Assembly (NCBI GenBank): GCA_016709225.1
Contig: JADJEE010000002.1
Location: 1,116,001-1,180,000 of the forward strand
Length of the DNA stretch: 64,000 bases
Direction: 5' to 3'
From: Deltaproteobacteria bacterium
GTDB taxonomy: Bacteria; Myxococcota_A; Polyangia; Nannocystales; Nannocystaceae
In this document: positions 8,444-17,257 of the stretch, piece after piece
Layout: each line of letters opens with the position of its first letter
Position numbering within the stretch: the first letter of the stretch is position 1
The notes under the pieces: model-generated
What the model saw: only the letters and a program-made list of their open reading frames with translations
Told to the model about the DNA's origin: nothing
Database searches by the model: none
Program-made: the position numbers and the translations under genes

Positions 8444-9169
8444 TCACTCGACGTGGAGCTGATAGGTGGCATTGGTCTCGAAGACCGCCTCGCCGTCCAC
8501 GCACCGGGTTCCACCGAACTCCAGCGTATGATCGCCAGGTGGCAGCGGCCGCAACAACGCCCAGTGACCATCGACCCAGGTGACGCGTGGCCCCGCGGTG
8601 CCGCCGAAGTCCGTCGCGAAGTTGTCATCGCCCATGTTGACGGTGAACTGATCGAGCACGTCGACGTAGAGCTCTTCGTCCATGCTCTCGAGGTCCGGCA
8701 GGAGGTCCTCGTCGTCGAGCCGCAGGCTCAGCGCGCAGGTCTGCGCCCGGCGCTCTGCGAAGTACTCGACCACGAACGCCAGCCACGCCGCGAGGTCGTT
8801 CTCGGGGTCGTCCTCGATGATCGAGTCCGGCGTCGGTGCGACCCAGCGATTCATCAAGGGGAAGAAGATGTGCGCATCGGCCGGCACCGTGCACGCACGC
8901 TCCACCGCGCCACCCGTGGTCCCGGCGAGGTACCACACGCTGCCGTGCTGCTCGAGCGCACACGCGCTGCCGTCGGTGTCGCGCACCGGGCCCGTCGACC
9001 AGGGCTGCTCGAGGGCCCACTTCGTCCATCCGATCGCACGCCCCTCGTAGATCTTCTGCGCGTGCTTCGTATCTTGATGCACCAATGGATCGCGGTCGCA
9101 ACCCGCCAGCGCCAGCACCGCAACCACTCCGATCCACCCCAACTTTGTCGTCGTCTTCACGTGATCCAT
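8444..9169 (-). CDS. Lipoprotein of an uncharacterised Trp-rich family
   Basis: A 241-residue predicted lipoprotein (lipobox ALAGC near residue 23). The ATG at 9169 has a GGAGG ribosome site 6 bases upstream, which decides it over an ATG at 9187. The mature protein has a pattern I have seen in unnamed secreted proteins of cyanobacteria, planctomycetes and actinobacteria: IGWTKWALEQPW, then DTDGSACALEQHGSVWYLAG, then CTVPADAHIFFPLMN. The conserved Trp and Cys suggest a compact disulfide-bonded domain. No function is known to me. Confidence 0.8.
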   Translation of the reverse strand: MDHVKTTTKLGWIGVVAVLALAGCDRDPLVHQDTKHAQKIYEGRAIGWTKWALEQPWSTGPVRDTDGSACALEQHGSVWYLAGTTGGAVERACTVPADAHIFFPLMNRWVAPTPDSIIEDDPENDLAAWLAFVVEYFAERRAQTCALSLRLDDEDLLPDLESMDEELYVDVLDQFTVNMGDDNFATDFGGTAGPRVTWVDGHWALLRPLPPGDHTLEFGGTRCVDGEAVFETNATYQLHVE

Positions 9170-9263
9170 CCCAACCTCCGCCGTCATCGGCCTTGCGCCT
9201 ATCAGACCCGGCCGCCGCTGAAATGATCACCGAATCGCCCCACGAATCGACGACCGCGCGGGG

Positions 9264-9890
9264 CTACGTCGGCGCCGCGCGCACGCTCGCGGCCCACCGG
9301 CGGAGGTCGGTGAGGGTCGTGCGAATCGGCTTCCGCGACGCCGATAGCCGCGCCATGTTGGTGCGCAGCTGTTCGAGCGCCCGTCGGATCCGACTGCGCA
9401 CGGTGCCAGGCGGCAAGCCCAACACCTCGACCAGCTCGGCGCCGCGGAGGCCCTGCACGTAGTACAGCTCGAGCGCGACCTGCAGCTCGAGCGGCAGGCG
9501 GCGCAGCGAGTGGACCAGGAGCTTGTGGTCCTCCTGGAACGCCAACGCCGCGCTCGGCGAGTCGTCGAGGTCCTCGATCGAGGTCACCTCGAAGTCGGGG
9601 TCCTTGGGCTGATTGGCCTTTCGGACCACGTGGGTGTAGAGCGCATTGCGGGCGATCGTGAAGAGGTACGTGCGGAAGCTGGCCGAGCCGCGGAAGTCAT
9701 CGCGGGCCTCGACGCAGCGCAGGAAGGTCTCCTGCGTGAGGTCCTCGGCGGCATACTCGAGCTTGCTGCGGAAGAAGCCATAGACCTGCGCGAAGTGACG
9801 GGCGAACAGCTCCGAGCCAGCCGTGACATCGCCTGCTCGCCACGCCGCGAGCAGCTCGAAGTCGGTGGTCATCCAGGGTGACGGTACCAT
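9264..9890 (-). CDS. ECF-type sigma factor linked to a serine/threonine kinase
   Basis: A 208-residue ECF sigma factor (an ATG at 9872 would give 202). Region 2: FARHFAQVYGFF, then EDLTQETFLRCVEARDDFRG and SFRTYLFTIAR. Region 4: SLRRLPLELQVALELYYVQG and GTVRSRIRRALEQL. The C-terminal ~30 residues after region 4 are extra. It begins ~18 bases after the stop of the kinase gene on the same strand, so both are likely one transcript. It is clearly paralogous to the sigma factor at 61170-61799, which also sits beside a kinase-TPR gene. Confidence 0.9.
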   Translation of the reverse strand: MVPSPWMTTDFELLAAWRAGDVTAGSELFARHFAQVYGFFRSKLEYAAEDLTQETFLRCVEARDDFRGSASFRTYLFTIARNALYTHVVRKANQPKDPDFEVTSIEDLDDSPSAALAFQEDHKLLVHSLRRLPLELQVALELYYVQGLRGAELVEVLGLPPGTVRSRIRRALEQLRTNMARLSASRKPIRTTLTDLRRWAASVRAAPT

Positions 9891-9908
9891 GCTCGTGATC
9901 CACGGGGT

Positions 9909-12602
9909 TCAGCCGCGCGGCCTGCAGAACTCGCCGTCGCGCAGCGCGGTGGCAAATCGAATCATCCAACGGCCATGGCCCGAGACCTCGCGCTGACCAT
10001 CGCCGCCGAGATGGTGGAGCGCCCGCTCGAAGTATGTTTCCTCGTCGCCACGCCCCTGCGCACGTCGAGCACAACCGATCGCGGCCTCCAGCTCACCGAG
10101 CTCGGCATCGGACCACCACGGTCGCCGGGACTCGGCCTCGAGCGGCTTCGCGAGCGCGGCGAAGCCCTGCTCGGCGGTCACCGCATCGCCGCGCAGCAGC
10201 GCGACGTAGGCAGCGGGCAGCGCCTGCCCATCGGACGGGAGCGCGGCCAGCCAGCGCCGCGCGGCGGCCATCGCCGCGGCGTGATCCCGTGCGAGCACGT
10301 GCAGCACCACGCGGAAGCGCTCGCACTCCGCGAGGTTCCGCCCACGCTGGCCCTCCAATCGGCGGAGGTCCTCGCACAGCGGCGGCACCATCTTGAGCAC
10401 CTCGTCGAGGGACTCGTGGTAGTTCAGGGCCAGTCGCCGCACCGTCAACGTGCGCGGATGGCCGTCGCCCGCGGCGGCACGCATGCGCTCGACCGCCTCG
10501 GCACCCAGCCGAGCGCGCGCCGCCGGGTCGCGCTCGAACTCCATCGAGCCGACCAGCGCCTGCGCGAGGGTCCGCTGTGCCGCGCGGCCGGAGACCCCCG
10601 GTGCGAGCTTGCGGATGCGCTCGTACAGCGGCTGCGCGAGGCTGCGGCGCCCCGCGGCCAGCTCGACGCCGGCGAGGTTGTTGTACAGCGACAGCGTCGC
10701 GAGGCTGTCGCCGTGTCGCTCGGCGATCGCTGTGATGATCTCGCGGCCCTCGGGGATCCGCGTGTGCTCGATCTGCGCGCCCGTCGCGACCGCCCACGCC
10801 TGCTGGCCCCACGCCTCCACCACGAGCTCGTCCGCATCGGCACGCAGCGCCGCACGCACTGCCTCTCCGAGCACGGCCGCGGCGTCACCTCGACGTCGCA
10901 GATCGATGAGCGCCTTGCCCTGCGTCAGCAGGGCCTCGGCTGCGAGCATGGGATCGTCGAGCTCGCGCACCTCGGGCAGCAGCGACTCCAGCTGCGCGTG
11001 CGCCACCTCGGCATGACCGAGCACGTACTCGGTCTGGGCCGCGCTCAGTCGCTCCGCGAGCGCGCGCGACCGCGGGGACGTCGGCACCTCGTTGCCCGAC
11101 AGCCGCTCGAGATCGCCGCAGGCGTCCGGGTCCGGCAGGGTGCCGACCGCGAGCGCGACACCGGGGAGATCATCGACCCGCACCTCTCGGAGCACGCGAC
11201 CGACGGTGCCCCATGCACTGCGTCCGCGATGCAGACAGGTCATCCGTCGGTCGAGCAGCGCCGACGACTGCTCGCCCCGCTGGTGGGCCAGGCACGCGTC
11301 GCGATACTGGGCCGTCCAGTGCGATGCGAACTCGTCGAGCTGCGTGCGCAGACGCGGCGCGAGCTCGGCCGCGAAGTCGCTCGGCTGGGACTGCACGTCG
11401 ACGATCGCTCGCTCGCGATCATCGCCGGACCACGCCTCACCCAGGCGCTCGGCTCCGCCGCCGCAGGGGTCGTCGCCCGCCGCGGGCGCGCGCGCCGAGA
11501 GCCCGATCGCGAACGCGCCGGCGACCGTCGCGAGCATCGCGGTCGCAACCGCGAGACGCACCCGCCGCACCGCCGGATCGCGACGCAGCGCCCGCAACAG
11601 TGCATCGAGCGTGGGGTAACGCGCGTGTTCACCGAGCCCGCGTCGCAGCACGCGCTCGACCCACCGAGGCATCGCACCGCGCGGTGGCGCAGCGGGGCCG
11701 GACGGATCCGACACCAGCGGGACCGCCGTCGAATCGTTGCCGACGGCCATCGCCCGTGCCCGCGGCAGCGCGCCGGCCAGCGCCTCCCACACGGTCGCAC
11801 AGAACGAGTACTGGTCCCCGCGGACATCCGGCGCCGCGCCACGCAGCTGCTCGGGCGCGATGTACCCCGGCGTGCCCAACACCGCCCCCGTGCGCGTGAC
11901 GGTGCCGCGCTGCGATCGCGACGGTGCCTCCGGTGCCTCCGACGCTTCGCGCTCCGGCGAGGTCGGCTCGCTCGCGCTGCGGGCGAGACCGAAGTCGAGC
12001 ACGCGGGCGCGCCCGTCCTCACCGATCAACACGTTGTCGGGCTTGAAGTCGCGATGGATGATGCCGGCGGCGTGGGCCGCCGCGAGCCCCTCGCCGGCGT
12101 CGAGGCACACCGCGAGCACCTCTCGCCAGGTCCGTCGCTCCGCCCGCGCCCACGCGCGCAGGGTGCTGCCGCGCACGTACTCCATCGCAATGAAGATGCG
12201 CCCCTCGTGCTCGCCCACGTCGTAGACGTGGACGACGTTCGGGTGCGCGAGCTTGGCCATGGCCTTGGCCTCGCGCACCAACCGCTCGCGATCCACGTCG
12301 CCCGCGTCGCGCCGGAACAGCAGCTTGAGCGCGACCTTTCGATCGAGCTCGGGATCGTAGGCCGCGTACACGATGCCCATGCCACCGGCACCGAGCCGCT
12401 CGACCACGATGTAGCGCCCGATCATCGACGCGGCGCGGGGCCCCCCGAGCAGCCGCGCCTCGATGGCCGCTCGCGCGCGGGCGACCTCGGGATCCTCGGC
12501 ATCGACCCGCAGCGCGCGGGCCAACGTGGATGCGCCAGCGGCCCCGGGCTCGAATGCCGCGGGCGGGCCCTCGTGGTGGCCGTGCGTCGTTGCGCAACTC
12601 AT
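9909..12602 (-). CDS. Serine/threonine protein kinase with TPR-like C-terminal region
   Basis: An 897-residue Hanks-type kinase. The kinase domain spans residues ~63-340: glycine loop GAGGMG (71-76), Lys-93, HRDFKPDN from 183, DFG at 203-205, and an APEQL motif. A probable transmembrane helix follows near residues 385-405, then ~480 residues of Ala/Leu/Arg-rich helical repeats of the TPR type, likely a periplasmic interaction region. The ATG at 12602 is chosen because the upstream in-frame extension is not protein-like. The downstream ECF sigma gene suggests that kinase signalling feeds into transcription. Known myxobacterial kinases of this layout bind protein partners through their TPRs. 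Confidence 0.9.
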   Translation of the reverse strand: MSCATTHGHHEGPPAAFEPGAAGASTLARALRVDAEDPEVARARAAIEARLLGGPRAASMIGRYIVVERLGAGGMGIVYAAYDPELDRKVALKLLFRRDAGDVDRERLVREAKAMAKLAHPNVVHVYDVGEHEGRIFIAMEYVRGSTLRAWARAERRTWREVLAVCLDAGEGLAAAHAAGIIHRDFKPDNVLIGEDGRARVLDFGLARSASEPTSPEREASEAPEAPSRSQRGTVTRTGAVLGTPGYIAPEQLRGAAPDVRGDQYSFCATVWEALAGALPRARAMAVGNDSTAVPLVSDPSGPAAPPRGAMPRWVERVLRRGLGEHARYPTLDALLRALRRDPAVRRVRLAVATAMLATVAGAFAIGLSARAPAAGDDPCGGGAERLGEAWSGDDRERAIVDVQSQPSDFAAELAPRLRTQLDEFASHWTAQYRDACLAHQRGEQSSALLDRRMTCLHRGRSAWGTVGRVLREVRVDDLPGVALAVGTLPDPDACGDLERLSGNEVPTSPRSRALAERLSAAQTEYVLGHAEVAHAQLESLLPEVRELDDPMLAAEALLTQGKALIDLRRRGDAAAVLGEAVRAALRADADELVVEAWGQQAWAVATGAQIEHTRIPEGREIITAIAERHGDSLATLSLYNNLAGVELAAGRRSLAQPLYERIRKLAPGVSGRAAQRTLAQALVGSMEFERDPAARARLGAEAVERMRAAAGDGHPRTLTVRRLALNYHESLDEVLKMVPPLCEDLRRLEGQRGRNLAECERFRVVLHVLARDHAAAMAAARRWLAALPSDGQALPAAYVALLRGDAVTAEQGFAALAKPLEAESRRPWWSDAELGELEAAIGCARRAQGRGDEETYFERALHHLGGDGQREVSGHGRWMIRFATALRDGEFCRPRG

Positions 12603-12715
12603 TCCAAACCCAGCAGACCAGGGCAAATCCCGGATCCGAGAGAAGGACGCGCGAGCGCGGCAAACGATCACAGCCAGCGAGAATTTCCGCGGGGATCGTG
12701 CGATCCTCGGCGCCG

Positions 12716-13393
12716 ATGCACCGGATCGTGCTGTTCTCGGGGGTCTTGCTGGCGTCGGCGTGCGCCCCGACCTTCGCCCCACCACTGCGCACTCAGATGG
12801 GCGGCGCGCCCGGCCGCGTGTACGAAGGCGATGTCGAGGTGGCGGGCGCGGCGACCGGGCGCGGGGCCCCAGCCTACGGCGGCCCGACGCTCGCGATCGG
12901 CGTCTCGCCGCGGGTGGCGATCGAGGGCGGTGGCGAGTTCGCAGCCGCGGCCACCGGCGAGGGCGGCTGGGCCCTCGGCTTCGCGGGTACGCGCATCACG
13001 GGCCGCGTGCCCGCACGGCGACGATTGACGCTGGTCGGCGACAACGAGCTCGGCATCGGGGCCGGCGTCGGCGGCACCAACTGCCAGCCGGCCGAGGGTT
13101 GTGACACCGATCGCCGGTGGTACCAACGCCCGGCGGGTGGGGCGTACGCGGGCTTCGGTGGTGCGCTGCGATGGCGCGTGCCCGCGCTCTACACCCGCAT
13201 CCGCGCGCAGGTGATGGGCGCGCAGAGCGTGCCCGTCACCGTGTGGACCACGTGGAGCACCGGCCTCGAGCTGCGCTTCGTCGAGCGCGTCTCGGTGTGG
13301 GCCGGGGTCGGGCTGTGGAACTACTCCAACCGCGCGAGCCGCTTCACCGGCGGCTTCTACGAGCTGGGCCTCGCCGTGACGATCCCGCGCTGA
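12716..13393 (+). CDS. Predicted outer-envelope lipoprotein with beta-strand-rich body
   Basis: A 225-residue protein with a lipobox-like ASAC near residue 16. The body alternates hydrophobic and polar residues with many Gly and aromatic residues (e.g. TRIRAQVMGAQ, VSVWAGVGLWNYSN) and ends in VTIPR, which suggests a small beta-barrel or beta-sandwich in the outer membrane. It is divergent from the kinase gene with ~113 bases between starts, so promoters for both must lie there. I do not recognise a named family. Confidence 0.7.
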   Translation: MHRIVLFSGVLLASACAPTFAPPLRTQMGGAPGRVYEGDVEVAGAATGRGAPAYGGPTLAIGVSPRVAIEGGGEFAAAATGEGGWALGFAGTRITGRVPARRRLTLVGDNELGIGAGVGGTNCQPAEGCDTDRRWYQRPAGGAYAGFGGALRWRVPALYTRIRAQVMGAQSVPVTVWTTWSTGLELRFVERVSVWAGVGLWNYSNRASRFTGGFYELGLAVTIPR

Positions 13394-13537
13394 CCGACGT
13401 GCCAGGCGGAGCCGGCGCAGGCGCGGCACGGGCGATCCGGCCCGGTCGCGGCGCCCGTATCGAACGCGGATGTCCGTGCTCGGTAACCCCGGGCGTCGGC
13501 ATCGCATACCCTCTTGCAAGCAAGGACCGACGCGACG

Positions 13538-14260
13538 ATGCATGACGACCCCGACGAGCTGTCGAACCGCGAGCACACGCGCGAGCGCGGCCTGGCACGC
13601 CGCGACTTCCTGCTGAAGGCCGCCGCCGGCACCATCGTGACGGGCCTGGCGGGCGGGCTGTACGTGGTCGCGACCCCGAAGGCGCACGCCGACAATCGGC
13701 CCGATGGCCGGCCCCGCGTGCCGCCCGGCCAGCGCGTGATCGAGGCGCTCAAGCCCATGGGTGGTGAGCCCGGTGAGTCGGCGGTCTCGAAGTATCGCCT
13801 GCGCGTGCACGGCGAGGTCGAGAGCCCCTTCGAGCTCGACTTCGCAGCGCTGGTGGCGTTCGGCGCGGTCGAGCGCACCGTCGACGTGCACTGCGTGACC
13901 GGCTGGACGGTACTCGGCGCGCGCTTCAAGGGCGTCCGCATCAAGGACCTCGCGAAGAAGGCCGGCGTGAAGGACAGCGTGCGCCACGTGATCTTCGAGG
14001 GCGCACACGGCTACACCGCCAACGTGCGCTGGGCCGAGGCCACCGGCGACGACGCGCTGGTCACCTGGGAGCTCGACGGCAAGCGACTCGCCCGGCCCCA
14101 CGGCGCACCGGTGCGCGCGCTGGTGCCCGATCTCTACTTCTGGAAGAGCGCCAAGTGGCTCGAGGGCATTCGCTTCGTCAAGCGCGACGAGCCCGGCTTC
14201 TGGGAGACCCGCGGCTACCACAACCACGCCGATCCCTGGACCGAGGAACGCTATGGCTGA
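13538..14260 (+). CDS. Molybdopterin-dependent oxidoreductase, SUOX fold (YedY/MsrP-like)
   Basis: A 240-residue Tat-exported molybdoenzyme. The signal is RRDFLLKAAAGT (residues ~21-32), which exports a folded cofactor-loaded protein. The core has VDVHCVTGWT, with Cys-119 at the position that ligates molybdenum in YedY/MsrP, and later KWLEGIRFVKRDEPGFWE, a family hallmark. MsrP repairs oxidised methionine in the periplasm, but this shorter relative need not share that substrate. It overlaps the next gene, a PepSY membrane protein, by 8 bases; that protein would be the electron donor in place of the MsrQ cytochrome. Confidence 0.9.
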   Translation: MHDDPDELSNREHTRERGLARRDFLLKAAAGTIVTGLAGGLYVVATPKAHADNRPDGRPRVPPGQRVIEALKPMGGEPGESAVSKYRLRVHGEVESPFELDFAALVAFGAVERTVDVHCVTGWTVLGARFKGVRIKDLAKKAGVKDSVRHVIFEGAHGYTANVRWAEATGDDALVTWELDGKRLARPHGAPVRALVPDLYFWKSAKWLEGIRFVKRDEPGFWETRGYHNHADPWTEERYG

Positions 14261-14843
14261 CGGAGCTGCGGCGCCGGGCCGGCGGCGCTTCAAGCTGCGG
14301 CCGTGGCTGCGCGCGCTGCATCGCGATCTCGGCTACCTCGCGGTCGGCCTGACGCTGGTCTACGCGGTATCGGGCCTGGCGGTGAACCACCTCGCCGACT
14401 GGGATCCGAACTTCGCGAACGTCGAGCGCGAGTTCGACGTCGCCGCACCGCTGCCCGACGACGACACCGCGGCCGCGGCCGCGGTCGCGAGCGCGGCCGG
14501 CATCGACGAGGCGCCCGTCGACATCTACCGCGTCAGCGACGAGGAGCTCGAGATCGCGTTCGAGGGCCGCACGCTGCACGCGAACCCCCAGACCGGGCAC
14601 GTCTTCGAGGAGGGCCAGAAGCCGCGCGTGTTCCTGCGCGTGGCGAACTGGCTGCACTTGAACCGCGGCAAGAAGGCGTGGACGTGGTTCGCCGATGGCT
14701 ACGCGATCGCGTTGCTGGTGTTGGCGACCAGTGGGCTGTTCATGATTCCCGGGCGCAAGGGGCTGGTGGGGCGCGGGGCAATCATCACGGCCATCGGCGT
14801 GGGTCTGCCGCTCGGGTACCTGTGGTTCTTCGGCGGGCCGTGA
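14253..14843 (+). CDS. PepSY-associated transmembrane protein, probable redox partner
   Basis: A 196-residue membrane protein. Helix 1 (residues ~25-48) contains HRDLGYLAVGLTLVYAVSG and a following NHLADW, typical of PepSY-TM proteins. A ~90-residue periplasmic PepSY-like part follows, then a second helix pair after WLHLNRGKKAWTWFADGY. The spaced histidines in and near the helices could ligate heme. The ATG overlaps the stop of the SUOX-fold oxidoreductase gene, which points to a two-component periplasmic electron-transfer unit. Heme binding is inferred, not shown. Confidence 0.82.
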   Translation: MADGAAAPGRRRFKLRPWLRALHRDLGYLAVGLTLVYAVSGLAVNHLADWDPNFANVEREFDVAAPLPDDDTAAAAAVASAAGIDEAPVDIYRVSDEELEIAFEGRTLHANPQTGHVFEEGQKPRVFLRVANWLHLNRGKKAWTWFADGYAIALLVLATSGLFMIPGRKGLVGRGAIITAIGVGLPLGYLWFFGGP

Positions 14844-14888
14844 GCCCTTGGGCGCGACGAACCCCGCGGATGCCCGTCGCTGGCCGCT

Positions 14889-15557
14889 CTAGCGGCGCGA
14901 GCTCACCGCTGCGCGCAGCGACGTCACGATGACGAGCAGGAGGGCCCATGCCCCGGTGTCGAGGACGAAGCGCGGCCAGAAGGTCTTGGGCCCGAGCTCG
15001 TAGATCGTGCGCAGGGTTTCCGCCGGCAGCACCTCGAGCGCCCGCCCGAGCTCGGGCACGAGGCTGACCTGCGTCAGGAATCCGTGCAGCATCGTCAATG
15101 GGATCGCGAGCAGCCACGCGATCCACCATGCACCGGCGAGCGCGGCGGGCCGGTCGAGGGAGCGCAACGCGTCGCGCACGGTGAGCCACGGCAGGACCAT
15201 GTTCGCCAGCGGGATGAACCACCCACCCACCGCCATGCCGGGCGACCACCGGGTGCTGCGGCCGCTGGCACGGATCGCGACGAACAAGCCGTGGATCCAC
15301 ACCAAGAACAGGATCATCGCAACCAGCGTGACCAGGTTTTCGAGGCCGTAGAGGCCACCGTCGATCATCCGGATGCGGTCGATCTCCGCCTCGGTGAGGG
15401 TCGATCCCGACGGCGGAAACGTCAGTTTGGCGACCAAGTAGTCGATGACGCGCATCCCCGCGCGCAGGCCGAGCAGGACGACGAGGGCGCCGCCCTGGGC
15501 GCGAATCTTGGCAAATGGATCCGACGGAGTTGGACGCACGTCGGAGTGGACGCGCAC
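14889..15557 (-). CDS. DUF4328 membrane protein
   Basis: A 222-residue membrane protein with about five or six hydrophobic segments. The central part TRWSPGMAVGGWFIPLAN followed by LPWLTVRDALRSLDR matches the DUF4328 signature (a GW.iPl.n..lP motif). Function unknown for the whole family. It lies 42 bases after the CcmE-like gene on the same strand, so co-transcription is possible. Its 3' end faces the PepSY gene. Confidence 0.82.
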   Translation of the reverse strand: MRVHSDVRPTPSDPFAKIRAQGGALVVLLGLRAGMRVIDYLVAKLTFPPSGSTLTEAEIDRIRMIDGGLYGLENLVTLVAMILFLVWIHGLFVAIRASGRSTRWSPGMAVGGWFIPLANMVLPWLTVRDALRSLDRPAALAGAWWIAWLLAIPLTMLHGFLTQVSLVPELGRALEVLPAETLRTIYELGPKTFWPRFVLDTGAWALLLVIVTSLRAAVSSRR

Positions 15558-15599
15558 ACCTCCGCGTCGGTTGCAGCGACCGCCTCCCCGCCCCGCTCG

Positions 15600-16091
15600 C
15601 TAAGGCGCGGCTTCGTAGCGGTCGGGACACTTCGCGATGAGATCGTCGCCGTGCAGGCTGGCGCCGTCGCTCGACAGCGTGCCGGTGATCATCACCTCGA
15701 GCTTGTTCTGGAACCGGTCCGGCAGCGCGCCGTCGTAGTCGATCGCAAGCCGCGCGCCGCGACCCTCGATCACGAAGCGATACGCCGGGGCGGCCGTCGC
15801 ATCGCCGCCGCTACGCTGCAGGATCGGATCGGCGGCGACGTGGCCATGCACGCGCACGCGGGCGCCACGGTGCGCCGACGTGATCTCGTCGAGCTCGAGC
15901 GTCGGCGTCACCGCGGGCGGCACGATGGCGTCGACGACGAGCGCGGCGAGTCGCTTGGCATCCTCGTCATCGCTCGCCCCGGGGTCGGCCTCGCGCGGGG
16001 TCGCATCGCCGGCGCCGCGCGACACCAGGGCGTCGCAGGCGAGCAGCGCCACACACAGCGGGAACCACACAAGGCGTCGTCGCGCGGGCAC
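15600..16091 (-). CDS. CcmE-like heme-chaperone protein, CxxxY variant
   Basis: A 163-residue protein with an RRR-hydrophobic N-terminus ending in ALLAC (possible lipidation at Cys-19) and an OB-fold region at residues ~70-155 that follows the CcmE pattern: GARVRVHGHV, AYRFVIEG, LAIDYDGALPDRF, EVMITGTL and LIAKCPDRYE. In ordinary CcmE the heme-binding residue is His in an LAKHxxxY motif; here it is Cys-155 with Tyr-159, the CxxxY form described in archaea and sulfate-reducing bacteria. No other ccm gene is in the window. The start is uncertain: a GTG at 16091 fits the signal best, and one at 16121 is also in frame. It may instead be a CcmE-derived OB-fold protein with another ligand. Confidence 0.7.
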   Translation of the reverse strand: MPARRRLVWFPLCVALLACDALVSRGAGDATPREADPGASDDEDAKRLAALVVDAIVPPAVTPTLELDEITSAHRGARVRVHGHVAADPILQRSGGDATAAPAYRFVIEGRGARLAIDYDGALPDRFQNKLEVMITGTLSSDGASLHGDDLIAKCPDRYEAAP

Positions 16092-16252
16092 GGGCGCACG
16101 AGCATAGCAATCACCGAGGACGCCGGTGGACCCTGTCCGAGAACAGCCGCGCGAACGCGGCGGTACCATCGGCCCACCCGAACGGGGGGTCGCCCATCGC
16201 CGCGATGTGACCGACGCGCCCGCAAGCGCGCGCCTGCTCGAGGGGACGGGGC

Positions 16253-17149
16253 TCACGGCACGTAGCGCGACCAGAACTCGATCGTCGGCGCCGAGATGGG
16301 ATGATCGCAGTGCATCGCGCCCTCGTGCACCAGCGAATCCACCGCGAAGCCCATGCCCTCGAACTCCGCGATGCTGCCCATGATGTTGGGCGCGAGGAAA
16401 TCCTGGGTGCCGTAGTTGAAGTAGATCGGGATCGCGTCGCGCGTGGCGGTGTCGGTCATGGGATCCCACGCCCACCCGAACGAGCTGCCCGAGCCACCGC
16501 AGCTGGCCGCGAACACGCCGGGCACGCGATGGCCGACGTGGGCGATGAACGAGCTGGCGAAGAACCACGAACCGCCCGAGACCCCCCAGTACAGGCTCTG
16601 CTCGGCGTACTGCGGCTCGTAGGCGGCGAGGAACACCTCGATGGTGGCCGCGACCTGCTCGGCATGCGAGGGCTGTGCGGCGCCGAAGGCCACGGTGCCG
16701 TCGTCGTAGAACGCCGGCGAGAGCACACCGACGATCATCGTGTTGCGCGGCTGCGTCCACGCGAAGAGGTCCTCCGAGAAGGCCCAGTTCTCCATGTAGT
16801 CGGCCGCGCCGTCGCCGTGCAGGTAGATCGCGAGCCGATCGACGCGCTGGCCCGGCGGTGGCGGGAAGAACTTCACCTCGAGGCCCTCGACCATCGCCTG
16901 ACAACCGGCGTGGCCCTGGTACTCGAACGGCGTGTCGCACGGCAGCCCCGCGGGCACGGGCGCATCGGCGGTGGTGCTGTCGCTCCCCGGCACATCCGTG
17001 TCGGTGCCGTCGGTGGTGCCGTCGCTGGTGTCGGCGACCTGCGTGGTCGCATCCGTGTCACCGTCGTTGGACGCCGCGTCGCCGCAGCCCAGCGAGATCG
17101 AGCACACCAGAGCGATCGCGCTGCAGGAGGTCGGCGAGACGAGGGACAT
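16253..17149 (-). CDS. Lipoprotein alpha/beta-hydrolase (esterase/depolymerase-like)
   Basis: A 298-residue lipoprotein: lipobox SLGC at Cys-22, then a ~45-residue Asp/Thr/Gly/Ser-rich linker. The catalytic domain has LAIYLHGDGAADY (oxyanion region), GVSGGS at 189-194 with Ser-191 as nucleophile in GxSxG, and a C-terminal LVHEGAMHCDHP where His could complete the triad. The layout resembles PHB-depolymerase/feruloyl-esterase-type hydrolases acting on the cell surface. The substrate is not predictable. It is divergent from the gene at 17258. Confidence 0.82.
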   Translation of the reverse strand: MSLVSPTSCSAIALVCSISLGCGDAASNDGDTDATTQVADTSDGTTDGTDTDVPGSDSTTADAPVPAGLPCDTPFEYQGHAGCQAMVEGLEVKFFPPPPGQRVDRLAIYLHGDGAADYMENWAFSEDLFAWTQPRNTMIVGVLSPAFYDDGTVAFGAAQPSHAEQVAATIEVFLAAYEPQYAEQSLYWGVSGGSWFFASSFIAHVGHRVPGVFAASCGGSGSSFGWAWDPMTDTATRDAIPIYFNYGTQDFLAPNIMGSIAEFEGMGFAVDSLVHEGAMHCDHPISAPTIEFWSRYVP

Positions 17150-17257
17150 GGTCGAGCATGGTAGCCCGGCTTGCGCGAGCCTGCCGCGTGCGGTCGCGCG
17201 TCGGCGAGCGCGCGCGCGCGTGCCCGCACATCGCCGTGGTACGGTCGCCGGCGAGCG

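Noticed and set aside
9975..13028. A plus-strand reading frame of ~1000 residues opposite the kinase gene
   Set aside because: Arg/His/Pro-rich antisense frame without domain features; the minus-strand kinase is unambiguous.
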